Assembly (NCBI GenBank): GCA_965228045.1
Contig: OZ245789.1
Location: 1,798,001 to 1,862,000 of the forward strand
Length of the DNA: 64,000 nt
Direction of reading: 5' to 3'
Source: JANQEU01 sp965228045
Lineage (GTDB): Bacteria; Bacteroidota; Bacteroidia; Cytophagales; Cyclobacteriaceae
Part shown: in pieces, positions 36,074 to 45,312 of the stretch
How positions within the stretch are numbered: position 1 is the stretch's first letter
How the letters are laid out: every line of letters starts with the position of its first letter
Translations under genes and position numbers: made by a program
The notes under the pieces: generated by a model
Database searches by the model: none
What the model saw: the letters and a program-made list of their open reading frames with translations, nothing else
Told to the model about the DNA's origin: nothing

Positions 36074-38743
36074 TTACCGTCCAACCAGAATAAATGGAGC
36101 CCAGTAATAAGGGTGGCTATATGCTTCTGACCGGATCATTTTCACCTTAGCTCTTCTCAATGCCTGGTTGAAATCGGTAACATCATCATAAAGAAGATAT
36201 TCTTTATAAAAATCTATCATCAGTTCTGACGTAGAGGCATCTGCTACCTGCCAAAGTGAGACAATAAGATTTTGAGCTCCGGCATACAATAAAGCCCGGG
36301 ATAACCCTACAATTCCTTCTCCTTTTGTCAGTTTACCTAATCCTGTTTCGCATGCTGAGAGGCACACCAGTTCCGCATTTATTCTAAGGTTATAAATATC
36401 CCCGGAATACAAAGAGCCATCTTCATTCTCGTCAGGATGCAAAAAGATCTGGGAAAGCTCCGGCTGGGACTGGTTCACCTGCCCGTGCGTAGCAAGGTGC
36501 AAGTACCTGTATTGGGTCAACCCACCACTTTTGACGAAAGTCTCCGTAGCATTATCCCGGAGATATGGATGGACCTCCCAATTTTGTCCACCAAAAAGGA
36601 ACCTAATGTCGTTTATTTCTTCCTCGGAAGATGGCAACGGGTTCAGCCTCGTGGTCCCATTTCTGAAATCTACTGGAGCCATCAACATGATAGATCTTTC
36701 AGGGAGCTGTGCGGTAGTATTTCGCCGTTGTAGCATCAACTGGCTGGAGTAGTCATATGAAACATTGTAATTCTGAACCAGATATTCGGTGGTTTCCGGA
36801 TTCTTCAACGCTTCGAATGGCACCGTACTCAATATGCCGTCCGGTATGAAAATGATGGATGTAATCTCATCTGACAGCTCCGGGATAAGCAGTTGGTAAA
36901 GGGAAGTCGATTCATAATCAAGTGTAGCGCTGATTCTGAACTTGATGGCATTTCGCAGTGCACTTACATTTTGACGGAAAAAGTCAATGTCCCTGGTCTG
37001 GATGTCGATTCCTTCTTGTGTCACCGCAAATACGTAGAGGTTATCCGATGCCTGAAAATAGCTGATCATTACTTCACCCGGTTCCAATGAAGACATGATT
37101 TGTTGGATATCAAAGCTCCCTGCCTGGTATTTTAGCTCATAATATTTTGGAAAATCTGTTTCCAATTGGGAAGCGAAATTTCGCTGGGCTTGTTGGTATA
37201 CGAAAAGACGAGACTGATTAAAATCAATGTTTTCGCCTTTGGCTACCTGCTGCTGGTAAAATGCGATCTCATTTTTCAAACTGTCTTCATAGCGGATCAA
37301 AGAGTCAGGAATCCCTGAAAACGACTTGGCCTTAGTTTCCTGAATGGCCTCCAGGAGTACGGATGATTTACTTCTTTCACAAAAACTAAATGCGATTTCA
37401 GCATATTTCTTATAATGAAAGGGCTGATCTGCGAGTACGAGTGCCAGTCGAATTCCATTCTCATATATTAACCTAGAAATCTCACCAAGTCTGATCTTAT
37501 CATTTTCCGTCACCCTGATCTTCCTTATCTCTGAAACAAGTGAATCTGCAAGGTTGTATGTGTGCAGAGCTGCTTTAAGGTCCCTGGCTTGCAGGGTTAG
37601 CCCAAAATGCAATGCTTCAAGGGCCTTGGCCTTTCCCAGAAGAGCCGAAAGCAAACCATCGGCACTCAGGTAATCTTTTAGTTTTGGATTGCTTCTTACG
37701 TTGGAGAATTCCTGGTCCACCAGGTTTGCATATATCGCTTCCTGGTAAGCTCTCAGGGCTTCCTTGTATTCTTCTTTTTTCAGGTAAAGCTCGGCAATCA
37801 GGAAGTGGGTATTTGCTACTTCAGGATGTTTCGGACCAAATTGCATTATGTACTCTTTCAGTGCAAGCTGTTGGAAATGAAGAGCCCGTTCATAGTTTTC
37901 AGCAATGGCGTAAATCTGTCCCAATGTGGAGGTTGTGAAAGTTTTATTAGGATGGTCCCCTTGATATATACCATCCCAGATCTTCATCACCCGGTCTATG
38001 ATATCCGTTGCCTCCTGTATTCGGCTTTGCTGGGCGCGGGTTCTGGCCAGATTAATGAGACAAAAAGCAACTTTCGGATGGAGTGTTCCTAGTTGGTTTT
38101 CATAAATTTTTAGAGCTCGCTCAAAGTAGATACCTGCTTGTGTAGGATTGTCTTCTGCATAGATTAGACCAATATTATTATAGGAATCACCTACCTCAAG
38201 ACTATTAGGGCCGATTTCCGTAGTTCGGATATCAAGTGCTTTCTGGTGGTATTGAAGACCCAGATCCTTGTTATTATTGTTCCAATAGATGACTCCCAGC
38301 AAGTTATCAGACTCGGCGATTTCGATTTTGTATTCCGGGGGGTATAGTTTTTCCGCCTGAAGGAGGAGGTCCAGAGCCTCATCACTCTTACCTATGTTTA
38401 ATGTCACTTCTCCAAGTGCTCTGTAGACTTCGGCCTTTAGAAATGCATTTTCTGATAAGAACTCCTCGACGTACCACAAAGTATTCTGGGCCAGTTTCAA
38501 TGCTCGCTGATACTGCGCGGATCGGTTCAGACAAAGCGTCATCTGAATATTACAAATGCCGTACATTTCATAATCTGCAGAATCCTGATACTGGCTGGAA
38601 ACGGTTCTGTAGATTTCAAAAGCCTCATCATAATTGGCTTCAACAAATTGATTTTCAGCAATTTGAAATAAAGAGTCCTGAGTATGACCATGGAGAGCTC
38701 CAAGCCAAATTACTGCTAAGAAAAGGTATAAACGGACTCTCAA
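36074..38743 (-). CDS. Secreted TPR-CHAT protease-like protein
   Basis: An 889-residue protein. A signal peptide (LYLFLAVIWLGALHGHTQ) precedes at least eight TPR-type repeats (about 25-400) and a coiled helical region (about 400-540), and the C-terminal 300 residues form a CHAT domain. The caspase-like dyad is complete: His753 in HLATHG and Cys798 in LSACETGLG; LYAGAQNLIVSLWQV is the usual strand after it. CHAT proteins are peptidases of the separase/caspase clan; TPRs commonly bind the partner or substrate. With a signal peptide it works outside the cytoplasm, unlike the CHAT effectors of type III CRISPR. Its start overlaps the barrel protein gene by 4 bases, so the two are probably made together. 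Confidence 0.87.
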   Translation of the reverse strand: MRVRLYLFLAVIWLGALHGHTQDSLFQIAENQFVEANYDEAFEIYRTVSSQYQDSADYEMYGICNIQMTLCLNRSAQYQRALKLAQNTLWYVEEFLSENAFLKAEVYRALGEVTLNIGKSDEALDLLLQAEKLYPPEYKIEIAESDNLLGVIYWNNNNKDLGLQYHQKALDIRTTEIGPNSLEVGDSYNNIGLIYAEDNPTQAGIYFERALKIYENQLGTLHPKVAFCLINLARTRAQQSRIQEATDIIDRVMKIWDGIYQGDHPNKTFTTSTLGQIYAIAENYERALHFQQLALKEYIMQFGPKHPEVANTHFLIAELYLKKEEYKEALRAYQEAIYANLVDQEFSNVRSNPKLKDYLSADGLLSALLGKAKALEALHFGLTLQARDLKAALHTYNLADSLVSEIRKIRVTENDKIRLGEISRLIYENGIRLALVLADQPFHYKKYAEIAFSFCERSKSSVLLEAIQETKAKSFSGIPDSLIRYEDSLKNEIAFYQQQVAKGENIDFNQSRLFVYQQAQRNFASQLETDFPKYYELKYQAGSFDIQQIMSSLEPGEVMISYFQASDNLYVFAVTQEGIDIQTRDIDFFRQNVSALRNAIKFRISATLDYESTSLYQLLIPELSDEITSIIFIPDGILSTVPFEALKNPETTEYLVQNYNVSYDYSSQLMLQRRNTTAQLPERSIMLMAPVDFRNGTTRLNPLPSSEEEINDIRFLFGGQNWEVHPYLRDNATETFVKSGGLTQYRYLHLATHGQVNQSQPELSQIFLHPDENEDGSLYSGDIYNLRINAELVCLSACETGLGKLTKGEGIVGLSRALLYAGAQNLIVSLWQVADASTSELMIDFYKEYLLYDDVTDFNQALRRAKVKMIRSEAYSHPYYWAPFILVGR

Positions 38744-39687
38744 AACCTGTGTACTAAGCTTAAACTGTAAACGTAATCGCGTGTAAGACCGTCCGGATTG
38801 ACATCCCGGTCAGTCAGTTTTTTGCCGTAAATGAATTTCACTGCATTTCTTACATTGATATTGTAACCGGCACTCACCAGGGCGGACATTGCCAAACCCG
38901 TAGTACCATCCAGCTTCACTCTCTGATCCAGGTCAGCATCATAAACTTCGTCTCTTGTGATGCGGTAGATTGGAAGTAATCCTACACTGAAATTGTAATT
39001 GGTGAACCTGAAATTGCGCTCAATTCGGATCATGATGTCAGTTCCTCTTTTCAGGTTTCTTCCAACATTATTCTTCTGAAGGTAATTCTGATCCGGATAT
39101 TCTTCCCAATCCGACCATTGAAACTGGTTTTCATTTTCCGTTAAGGCGACCTGAATACCTGTGGCAAAAAGCCAATCACTGTTGATCCAGGATGCTCCCG
39201 CAATAACATCAAAAGACCCCAGACTTGTTTGATAATACATGTGAAGGTCAGCAGGAGTATTACCGTTTTTTTCGTTTGACTCCTCCGCATCTGATTTATT
39301 GGTTGGTATTTTGGTACCGAGTGTGGCATTGAGGCTTCCACCAGCTATGCGTTTTAAGAAATGCGTATAACTTAATGAAATGTCTCCAAGTCCATCATTT
39401 TTTCCAAGGTTACCCCTTACGAAAGTGTAAGGCATCTTAACCTGGAAGGAATTTACCTCGTTGATGGCGGCATTAAACTCCAGGGTATGAGCATTGATTT
39501 TCGGTGAGATCAGAGCTTTCCCAAAATAGTAGTTATACTCTACTGACCGAAGTCGGAAGTTTACATGTTTGCTATAATCCTGGTCCGGACGCATGGCTCC
39601 CATGGTACAAAAACCGGCGTCACTACATCCCTGTCCATAGAGCGACAAGGCACCTAAGATTCCAATAGCTGCGATAAATCCTTTCAT
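38740..39687 (-). CDS. Outer membrane beta-barrel protein of unknown family
   Basis: A 315-residue protein with signal peptide (GFIAAIGILGALSLYGQG). The mature part shows alternating amphipathic strands with aromatic ends (VNFRLRSVEYNYYFG, DISLSYTHFLKR, DLHMYYQTSLGSFDVIAGA) and ends in YVYSLSLVHRF, a terminal-Phe signal typical of barrels inserted by the BAM machinery. A short N-terminal segment has two cysteines (GCSDAGFC). It may be a porin or transporter; no substrate can be given. The ATG at 39687 fits the signal peptide better than an in-frame start at 39708. It is translationally coupled to the TPR-CHAT gene. Confidence 0.75.
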   Translation of the reverse strand: MKGFIAAIGILGALSLYGQGCSDAGFCTMGAMRPDQDYSKHVNFRLRSVEYNYYFGKALISPKINAHTLEFNAAINEVNSFQVKMPYTFVRGNLGKNDGLGDISLSYTHFLKRIAGGSLNATLGTKIPTNKSDAEESNEKNGNTPADLHMYYQTSLGSFDVIAGASWINSDWLFATGIQVALTENENQFQWSDWEEYPDQNYLQKNNVGRNLKRGTDIMIRIERNFRFTNYNFSVGLLPIYRITRDEVYDADLDQRVKLDGTTGLAMSALVSAGYNINVRNAVKFIYGKKLTDRDVNPDGLTRDYVYSLSLVHRF

Positions 39688-39749
39688 GGCGATGAAATTC
39701 GGAAGCAAATGTCCGAAAAAATACAGTCGCGAAAAAATTAAACTTCTGG

Positions 39750-40400
39750 TTAGTTGTTTTCCACGAAGACGTAGGAAAGGATGTTGGCACCCATTTTCAG
39801 TGCCTGTTGTCTCTTTTGTTCGGGATCGTTGTACACGGACTGGTCTTCCCAGCCATTGCCAAGGTCTGATTCAAAAGTGTAAAATACTACAAGGCGACCT
39901 TCGTGCAGTATCCCATATCCTTTTGGTGCAAGACCGTCATGTTCGTGGATTTTGGGCAAACCTTCATTGAAGTCGTATTTCTGATGATAGATGGGATGAT
40001 CAAAGGGTATTTCTACAAATTCTTTGTCAGGAAATACATTTTTGATTTCTACACGGATAAAGGGATCCAGACCATAATTATCATCAATATGAAGGAAACC
40101 GCCACCGAGCAGATAATTCCGTAGGTTTTCAGCCTGGTCCGAGGTAAACATCACATTGCCATGGCCTGTCATGTAAACATATGGGTACAGAAATAGGTCA
40201 GGACTACCTACCTCCACAATGTCTTCATTTTTATAAATATTGGTGCCCAGATTTCTGTTGGAAAACTCAACGAGGTTCGGCAAGGCAGTCTTATTGGCAT
40301 ACCAGTCTCCACCTCCGTCATACTTGAGTTTTGCGATCTTCAGTGGTTGTGCGAAGGATAGAATTGGCAGCAGACACAGCAATGGAACTAATTTTTTCAT
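39750..40400 (-). CDS. DUF4159 domain protein, exported
   Basis: A 216-residue protein with a signal peptide (LVPLLCLLPILSFAQ). The body is a DUF4159 domain: IAKLKYDGGGDWYANKTALPNL at the start, YVYMTGHGNVMFT, and the loop GGFLHIDDNYGLD, in the manner of a glutamine-amidotransferase-like or ThuA-like fold. Function unknown. It lies 4 bases after the HAD phosphatase and 62 bases before the barrel protein, on one strand with both. Confidence 0.85.
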   Translation of the reverse strand: MKKLVPLLCLLPILSFAQPLKIAKLKYDGGGDWYANKTALPNLVEFSNRNLGTNIYKNEDIVEVGSPDLFLYPYVYMTGHGNVMFTSDQAENLRNYLLGGGFLHIDDNYGLDPFIRVEIKNVFPDKEFVEIPFDHPIYHQKYDFNEGLPKIHEHDGLAPKGYGILHEGRLVVFYTFESDLGNGWEDQSVYNDPEQKRQQALKMGANILSYVFVENN

Positions 40401-40403
40401 ACT

Positions 40404-41057
40404 CTATTTACCGATTAACTCCTCAATTTGTTCCAAACTTATTCCTGTAAAGTCATCAATGATAAGATCTGCAGAAAGCTCAGATGCATTATGCGAGGTG
40501 GCAAGTGCCACTACTTTTGATCCAGCGGCTTTACCTGCTTTGATACCGCTTACTGCATCCTCAAATACTACACAGCGATCGTTCGGTAGCCCCAATGTCT
40601 GAGCACATTTTATATAGATTTCCGGATCAGGTTTTCCCTTATTTACTGCTCTATCGTCAAGGATACCTTTGAAATAATGTCCAAACCCAATGCCATTAAT
40701 CGTGAATTCCACATTAATAGAGGGAGCACTGGTACCAATGACCATTGGGTAATCAGCGTCATTAGCAGCTCCCAGAAATTCGATAAGTCCAGGAGTGGGA
40801 GAGAGGTACGGTTGATAGATGTCCCGGTAGATTTCTTCTTTTTCAAGTCCGATTTCCCGAATACGGTCCATCGTCATCTCTTCCTCAAAAATGAACTGAA
40901 CCACCTCTTTCAATGTACGTCCATTTAGGTTTTCTCTGTAAGAAGTTTCATCCAAAGGCTTTCCATATTTTTCACACATGACCTGCCATGCCTTAAAATG
41001 GTAACGATGGTTGTCCACAATTACACCATCCATGTCAAAGATTAAACCTAGCTTCAT
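40404..41057 (-). CDS. HAD hydrolase, beta-phosphoglucomutase-like
   Basis: A 217-residue HAD subclass I phosphatase or mutase. Motif I is FDMDGVIVDN (nucleophile Asp near 9, acid Asp near 11), a helical cap follows (14-85), motif II is IGTSAPS, motif III Lys in KGKPDPEIY and motif IV VFEDAVSGIKAG. NHRYHFKAW next to motif I resembles beta-phosphoglucomutases and sugar phosphatases. It begins 4 bases after the GH63-type glycosidase, which suggests joint action on a sugar, but the substrate is unknown. Confidence 0.88.
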   Translation of the reverse strand: MKLGLIFDMDGVIVDNHRYHFKAWQVMCEKYGKPLDETSYRENLNGRTLKEVVQFIFEEEMTMDRIREIGLEKEEIYRDIYQPYLSPTPGLIEFLGAANDADYPMVIGTSAPSINVEFTINGIGFGHYFKGILDDRAVNKGKPDPEIYIKCAQTLGLPNDRCVVFEDAVSGIKAGKAAGSKVVALATSHNASELSADLIIDDFTGISLEQIEELIGK

Positions 41058-41060
41058 TGA

Positions 41061-43700
41061 TCAGTCTATTTCGAAATTATTGTGTTTTCTATGTATGAGT
41101 TCAGCCACCAGACCTGTCCAGCCGGTTTGATGTTCTGCCCCAAGTCCAAGGCCCGAATCACCATGAAAGTACTCGTAAAACAGGTAATGGTCTTTAAAGT
41201 GAGGATCGTTTTGGAATAGTTTGTTGTCACCATAAGCCGGTTTCTTACCGGACTTGTCCTCTTTGAAAATTGAAATCAAGCGAGAACTAATCTCATCTAC
41301 TACCTCCTGAAGATTTTTGAACTGTCCGGATCCTGTTGGGAATTCTACGGTAAATTCTTCTCCATAGTATTTATGAAACTTTTGTAATGATTCCAATATC
41401 AGGAAGTTTACAGGGTACCACACAGGACCACGCCAGTTGGAATTTCCTCCAAAGAAAGAACTATCTGATTCTCCGGGTAGGTAGGAGACTGAAAAGGTCT
41501 GGCCGGATATTTCAACTTTGTAGGGGTTTTTCTCATGGTATTTGGACATGGCCCTTATTCCAAAATCGGAAAGGAATTCCTCTTCATTCAACATTCTCTC
41601 CAATACCTTTTTTAGCCGAAATCCTCTCATTATACTGAGAAGCCTGGAATGCTCAACGCCTTCATTTTCCCATCTGGATACCAGGGAAGCGAGTTCTGGT
41701 CTTTCTTTGAGAAAGAAGTCCAATCTGTCACGGAAGTCGTTAAGGGATTTGTAGGATTGATATGATAAGATCTCTACAGCATAAAGAGGAATGAGTCCGA
41801 CCATAGATCGAACTTTCAGTCTTTGGTTGGAGACTTCAGGTGTATGGATCACATCGTAGTAGAAATTGTCTTCATCGTCCCAAAGGTTTACATCACCTGC
41901 CCCCACGCTATTCATCGCTCCTCCGATGTAGAGAAAATGTTCGAAAAATTTCATCGCCATTTCCTGATAAAGAGGAATTTCAAGCGACAAATCCAATGAT
42001 ATTTTCAGCATATTGAGCGCAAACATCCCCATCCAGCTGGTACTGTCTGCCTGCTCCAGGTGGGCGTTCTCGATGATAGGATCACTGCGATCAAAAACTC
42101 CAATATTATCCAGTCCCAGGAATCCTCCTTCGAAAACATTATTGCCATTTTTATCCTTGCGATTGACCCACCAGGTAAAATTGATCAGGAGCTTGTGAAA
42201 TGCTTTTTGAAGGAATTCAAAATCACCTTTCCCTTCATTTTTGTCCTTGTCAATCTGAAATACTCTTAACACTGCCCAGGCATGAACAGGAGGGTTTACG
42301 TCGCCGAAATTCCATTCATAAGCCGGAATCTGCCCATTAGGATGTAGATATCGGTCACTGAGTAAGACCAATAGCTGATCTTTGGCAAATTCGGGATCTA
42401 TTCTCGCAAGCGGGATGGTATGGAACGCAAGATCCCAGGCGGCATACCATGGGTACTCCCATTTGTCGGGCATAGAGATAATGTCGTAGTTGAACATGTG
42501 TTCCCACTCATTGTTTCTACCCTTCTTTCTAATATCCGGAGGTGTAGGTCTACCGGGATCGCCATCAAGCCATTTTTTGATATTGTAGTAGTAGAACTGT
42601 TTACTCCACAGCATCCCCGCGAAGGCCTGTCTCTGTATAGCACGATCCTCCCCTTCAGGTACGTTTTCGTGGATGACATTGTAAAATTCGTCTGACTCCG
42701 TTCTCTTCCTTTCAAAGATTTTTTCAAATTCGGAAAAGGGATCTTCCAGATGGTGTTTTGACATCCGGACACAAACCCGGGTACTTGCAGAAGGATCAAT
42801 CTGCAGCTGATAAACTCCCGCCGATTTAGTTCCGGTCTTTTTAGGATTTACGGACTTCTTTTTCAGCGTGATGTAGTCATTGATTCCGTCTTTAGGATAT
42901 TTTGAGACACTTTTGGTCTTATAAAGTCTTTCTCGGTTGGTTTCATTGTCACAGAAGACCAGTTCGTCCACATTGTGGAAATAGACAAAATACTCTCCAA
43001 GCAAATGGTGCTTTATCTTGAGTGTGTCCCGGCTTAGTTTAGAAATTGTTGGTTTTATGGGGTCTCTGCCAGAAGACCAGGTGTTCCTCATCCAAATGCT
43101 GGGGAGAACAAAGAGACTGGCTTTTTCATTAGAACGATTGTGAACATCCGCGCAGAACAGAAAGTCTTCTGTATCATTTTTGGCATACTCTAAAAAAATG
43201 TCACAATAGTTGTTTTCCTTGAATATACCGGTGTCAATCAATTCAAATTCCTTTTCCAGCTTTCCTCTTCCCCGATTTTTTGTGACGAGATCCTCATAGG
43301 GAAAACGCTCCAGTGGATACTTATAGAGCATTTTCATGTAAGAATGCGTTGGAGTATTATCCAGGTAATAATAAAGCTCTTTGACATCTTCACCATGATT
43401 TCCTTCATGGCTTGTCAGGCCAAATAACCGCTCTTTTATGATCGGGTCTTTCTTATTCCAAAATGCCCACGCAAAGCAAATCCGCTGGTCATCATTCGAG
43501 AAGCCACCGATACCATCTTCACCCCACCGGTACGCCTTGCTTCTTGCCATATCATGTACCAGACTACCCCAAACGTTGCCGTCAAGTGAATAGTCCTCGC
43601 GCACGGTGGCCCACTGTCTTTCAGACAAATAGGGTCCCCACTTTTTCCAAGCTACACCATTCCGGTGAGCTACAAGACGCTGATGTTCTGCCGAGTTCAT
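41061..43700 (-). CDS. GH63/MGH1-like glycoside hydrolase
   Basis: An 879-residue cytoplasmic protein (no signal peptide) of the GH63-like group. Landmarks are KWGPYLSERQWATVREDYS and WGEDGIGGFSNDDQRICFAWAFWN at the N-terminus, KWEYPWYAAWDLAFHTIPLA in the middle with the likely acid Asp, and the end blocks GNSNWRGPVWYPVNFLILE and GAEHQTGWTGLVAELI of the (alpha/alpha)6 barrel. Such enzymes act on alpha-glucosides or mannosyl/glucosylglycerate. It heads the leftward unit with the HAD phosphatase, DUF4159 and barrel genes; 88 bases separate it from the divergent guaA. Confidence 0.85.
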   Translation of the reverse strand: MNSAEHQRLVAHRNGVAWKKWGPYLSERQWATVREDYSLDGNVWGSLVHDMARSKAYRWGEDGIGGFSNDDQRICFAWAFWNKKDPIIKERLFGLTSHEGNHGEDVKELYYYLDNTPTHSYMKMLYKYPLERFPYEDLVTKNRGRGKLEKEFELIDTGIFKENNYCDIFLEYAKNDTEDFLFCADVHNRSNEKASLFVLPSIWMRNTWSSGRDPIKPTISKLSRDTLKIKHHLLGEYFVYFHNVDELVFCDNETNRERLYKTKSVSKYPKDGINDYITLKKKSVNPKKTGTKSAGVYQLQIDPSASTRVCVRMSKHHLEDPFSEFEKIFERKRTESDEFYNVIHENVPEGEDRAIQRQAFAGMLWSKQFYYYNIKKWLDGDPGRPTPPDIRKKGRNNEWEHMFNYDIISMPDKWEYPWYAAWDLAFHTIPLARIDPEFAKDQLLVLLSDRYLHPNGQIPAYEWNFGDVNPPVHAWAVLRVFQIDKDKNEGKGDFEFLQKAFHKLLINFTWWVNRKDKNGNNVFEGGFLGLDNIGVFDRSDPIIENAHLEQADSTSWMGMFALNMLKISLDLSLEIPLYQEMAMKFFEHFLYIGGAMNSVGAGDVNLWDDEDNFYYDVIHTPEVSNQRLKVRSMVGLIPLYAVEILSYQSYKSLNDFRDRLDFFLKERPELASLVSRWENEGVEHSRLLSIMRGFRLKKVLERMLNEEEFLSDFGIRAMSKYHEKNPYKVEISGQTFSVSYLPGESDSSFFGGNSNWRGPVWYPVNFLILESLQKFHKYYGEEFTVEFPTGSGQFKNLQEVVDEISSRLISIFKEDKSGKKPAYGDNKLFQNDPHFKDHYLFYEYFHGDSGLGLGAEHQTGWTGLVAELIHRKHNNFEID

Positions 43701-43754
43701 TGATAATAAAAGTACTGAAGAGAAAAACTAATTTGCCGGAAAATTAAATTGTAG

Positions 43755-43784
43755 TTTGCCGCTTTCTTTATTCTGCTAATTTTG
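43755..43784 (+). promoter_or_regulatory. Promoter of guaA, both Bacteroidota boxes
   Basis: TTTG at 43755-43758 and TAATTTTG at 43777-43784 are separated by 18 bases and match the -33 (TTTG) and -7 (TAnnTTTG) elements of the Bacteroidota housekeeping sigma factor. The -7 box ends 4 bases before the ATG of guaA, so the message would be leaderless or nearly so. Confidence 0.55.
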
Positions 43785-43788
43785 CGCC

Positions 43789-45312
43789 ATGACGGAGAAG
43801 ATTCTCATCCTGGATTTTGGATCGCAATATACGCAATTAATAGCCAGAAGAGTCCGTGAATTAAACGTTTACTGTGAGATTCATCCGTATAATAATTTCC
43901 AGTTTGATGAGTCCGTCAAAGGCGTAATTCTGTCTGGAAGTCCATGCTCGGTTCTGGATGAAGGTTCGCCGGACATTGATCACAATCAGTTTAGAGACGT
44001 CCCGGTTTTGGGGGTCTGCTATGGTGCTCAGCTTATCGCTCACCGGGAAGGGGGAAAAGTCGCCAAATCCGGACATCGGGAATATGGTCGCGCCAAACTC
44101 ACCACGATTGACTCGCATTTTGATCTTTTGAAAGAAATTGATCTGGGAAGTCAGGTCTGGATGTCTCATGGAGATACCATTGTAGAACTACCGGATCATT
44201 TTGAAAGAATAGCCGGCACTGATTCTATCCCGGTTGCTGCCTATCGTATTTCGGAGAAAAAAGTATATGGCATACAGTTTCATCCGGAAGTAACGCACTC
44301 GACACAAGGCAAGGACTTACTAAGGAACTTTGTGGTTCACATATGCCATACGGCTCAGGACTGGACCCCTTCCATATTTGTTGAGCAAACAATTGAGGAC
44401 CTGAAAAGTAAGTTGGGTGAAGACAAAGTTGTGATGGGACTGTCCGGTGGAGTGGATAGCTCAGTGGCGGCCACCCTTATTCACAGAGCCATTGGAGGTA
44501 ATCTGTACTGCATTTTTGTTGATAATGGTCTCTTGCGGAAGAATGAATTTGAAAAAGTCCTGGAAAGCTACAAAGGTCTGGGCTTGAATGTAAAAGGGGT
44601 AAATGCCAGTGATCGCTTCTATAAGGAATTAGAAGGAAAGAAAGATCCGGAGGAAAAAAGAAAGGCCATTGGAAAAGTATTCATTGATGTATTTGATGAA
44701 GAAGCAAAAACAATCAAAGACGTTAAATGGCTGGGACAAGGTACCATCTATCCGGATGTCATAGAGTCAGTCAGTGTGAATGGGCCTTCGGTAACCATAA
44801 AATCCCATCATAATGTAGGCGGGTTGCCGGAGAAAATGCATCTGAAGGTCGTAGAGCCACTCAATACGCTTTTTAAGGACGAAGTTCGTAGCGTGGGCCG
44901 GTCATTGGAGATTCCGGATTTCATACTCGGACGACATCCATTTCCTGGTCCTGGACTAGGCATTAGAATCCTTGGGGACATTACGCCGGAGAAAGTGAGA
45001 ATATTGCAGGATGTGGACGATATTTTCATAGAAGGATTAAAAACTCACAATTTATACGATGAAGTTTGGCAGGCCGGAGCCATGTTTTTACCTATTCAAT
45101 CGGTGGGTGTAATGGGTGACGAAAGGACATATGAAAGCGTGGTGGCACTCAGAGCAGTGACAAGTTTGGATGGGATGACGGCCGATTGGTGTCATCTTCC
45201 ATATGAATTTTTGAGTGAGGTTTCGAATAAGATCATCAATCAGGTAAAAGGAGTCAACCGTGTGGTTTACGACATTTCCTCAAAACCACCAGCTACTATA
45301 GAATGGGAATAG
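43789..45312 (+). CDS. guaA: GMP synthase (glutamine-hydrolysing)
   Basis: A 507-residue two-domain enzyme. The class I amidotransferase domain has Cys77 in GVCYGAQLIA and the His-Glu pair in GIQFHPEV; the ATP-pyrophosphatase domain has the P-loop LSGGVDSSVAATL near 218, and the C-terminal dimer domain ends in RVVYDISSKPPATIEWE. It converts XMP to GMP in the cytoplasm. The start agrees with the family's usual N-terminus (MTEKILILDFGSQ). The 3' end overlaps the next gene by 10 bases. Confidence 0.97.
   Translation: MTEKILILDFGSQYTQLIARRVRELNVYCEIHPYNNFQFDESVKGVILSGSPCSVLDEGSPDIDHNQFRDVPVLGVCYGAQLIAHREGGKVAKSGHREYGRAKLTTIDSHFDLLKEIDLGSQVWMSHGDTIVELPDHFERIAGTDSIPVAAYRISEKKVYGIQFHPEVTHSTQGKDLLRNFVVHICHTAQDWTPSIFVEQTIEDLKSKLGEDKVVMGLSGGVDSSVAATLIHRAIGGNLYCIFVDNGLLRKNEFEKVLESYKGLGLNVKGVNASDRFYKELEGKKDPEEKRKAIGKVFIDVFDEEAKTIKDVKWLGQGTIYPDVIESVSVNGPSVTIKSHHNVGGLPEKMHLKVVEPLNTLFKDEVRSVGRSLEIPDFILGRHPFPGPGLGIRILGDITPEKVRILQDVDDIFIEGLKTHNLYDEVWQAGAMFLPIQSVGVMGDERTYESVVALRAVTSLDGMTADWCHLPYEFLSEVSNKIINQVKGVNRVVYDISSKPPATIEWE

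Noticed and set aside
36074..38743. The CHAT protein as part of a type III CRISPR or other defence island
   Set aside because: There are no cas genes, reverse transcriptases, nucleases or mobile elements nearby, and the protein has a signal peptide.
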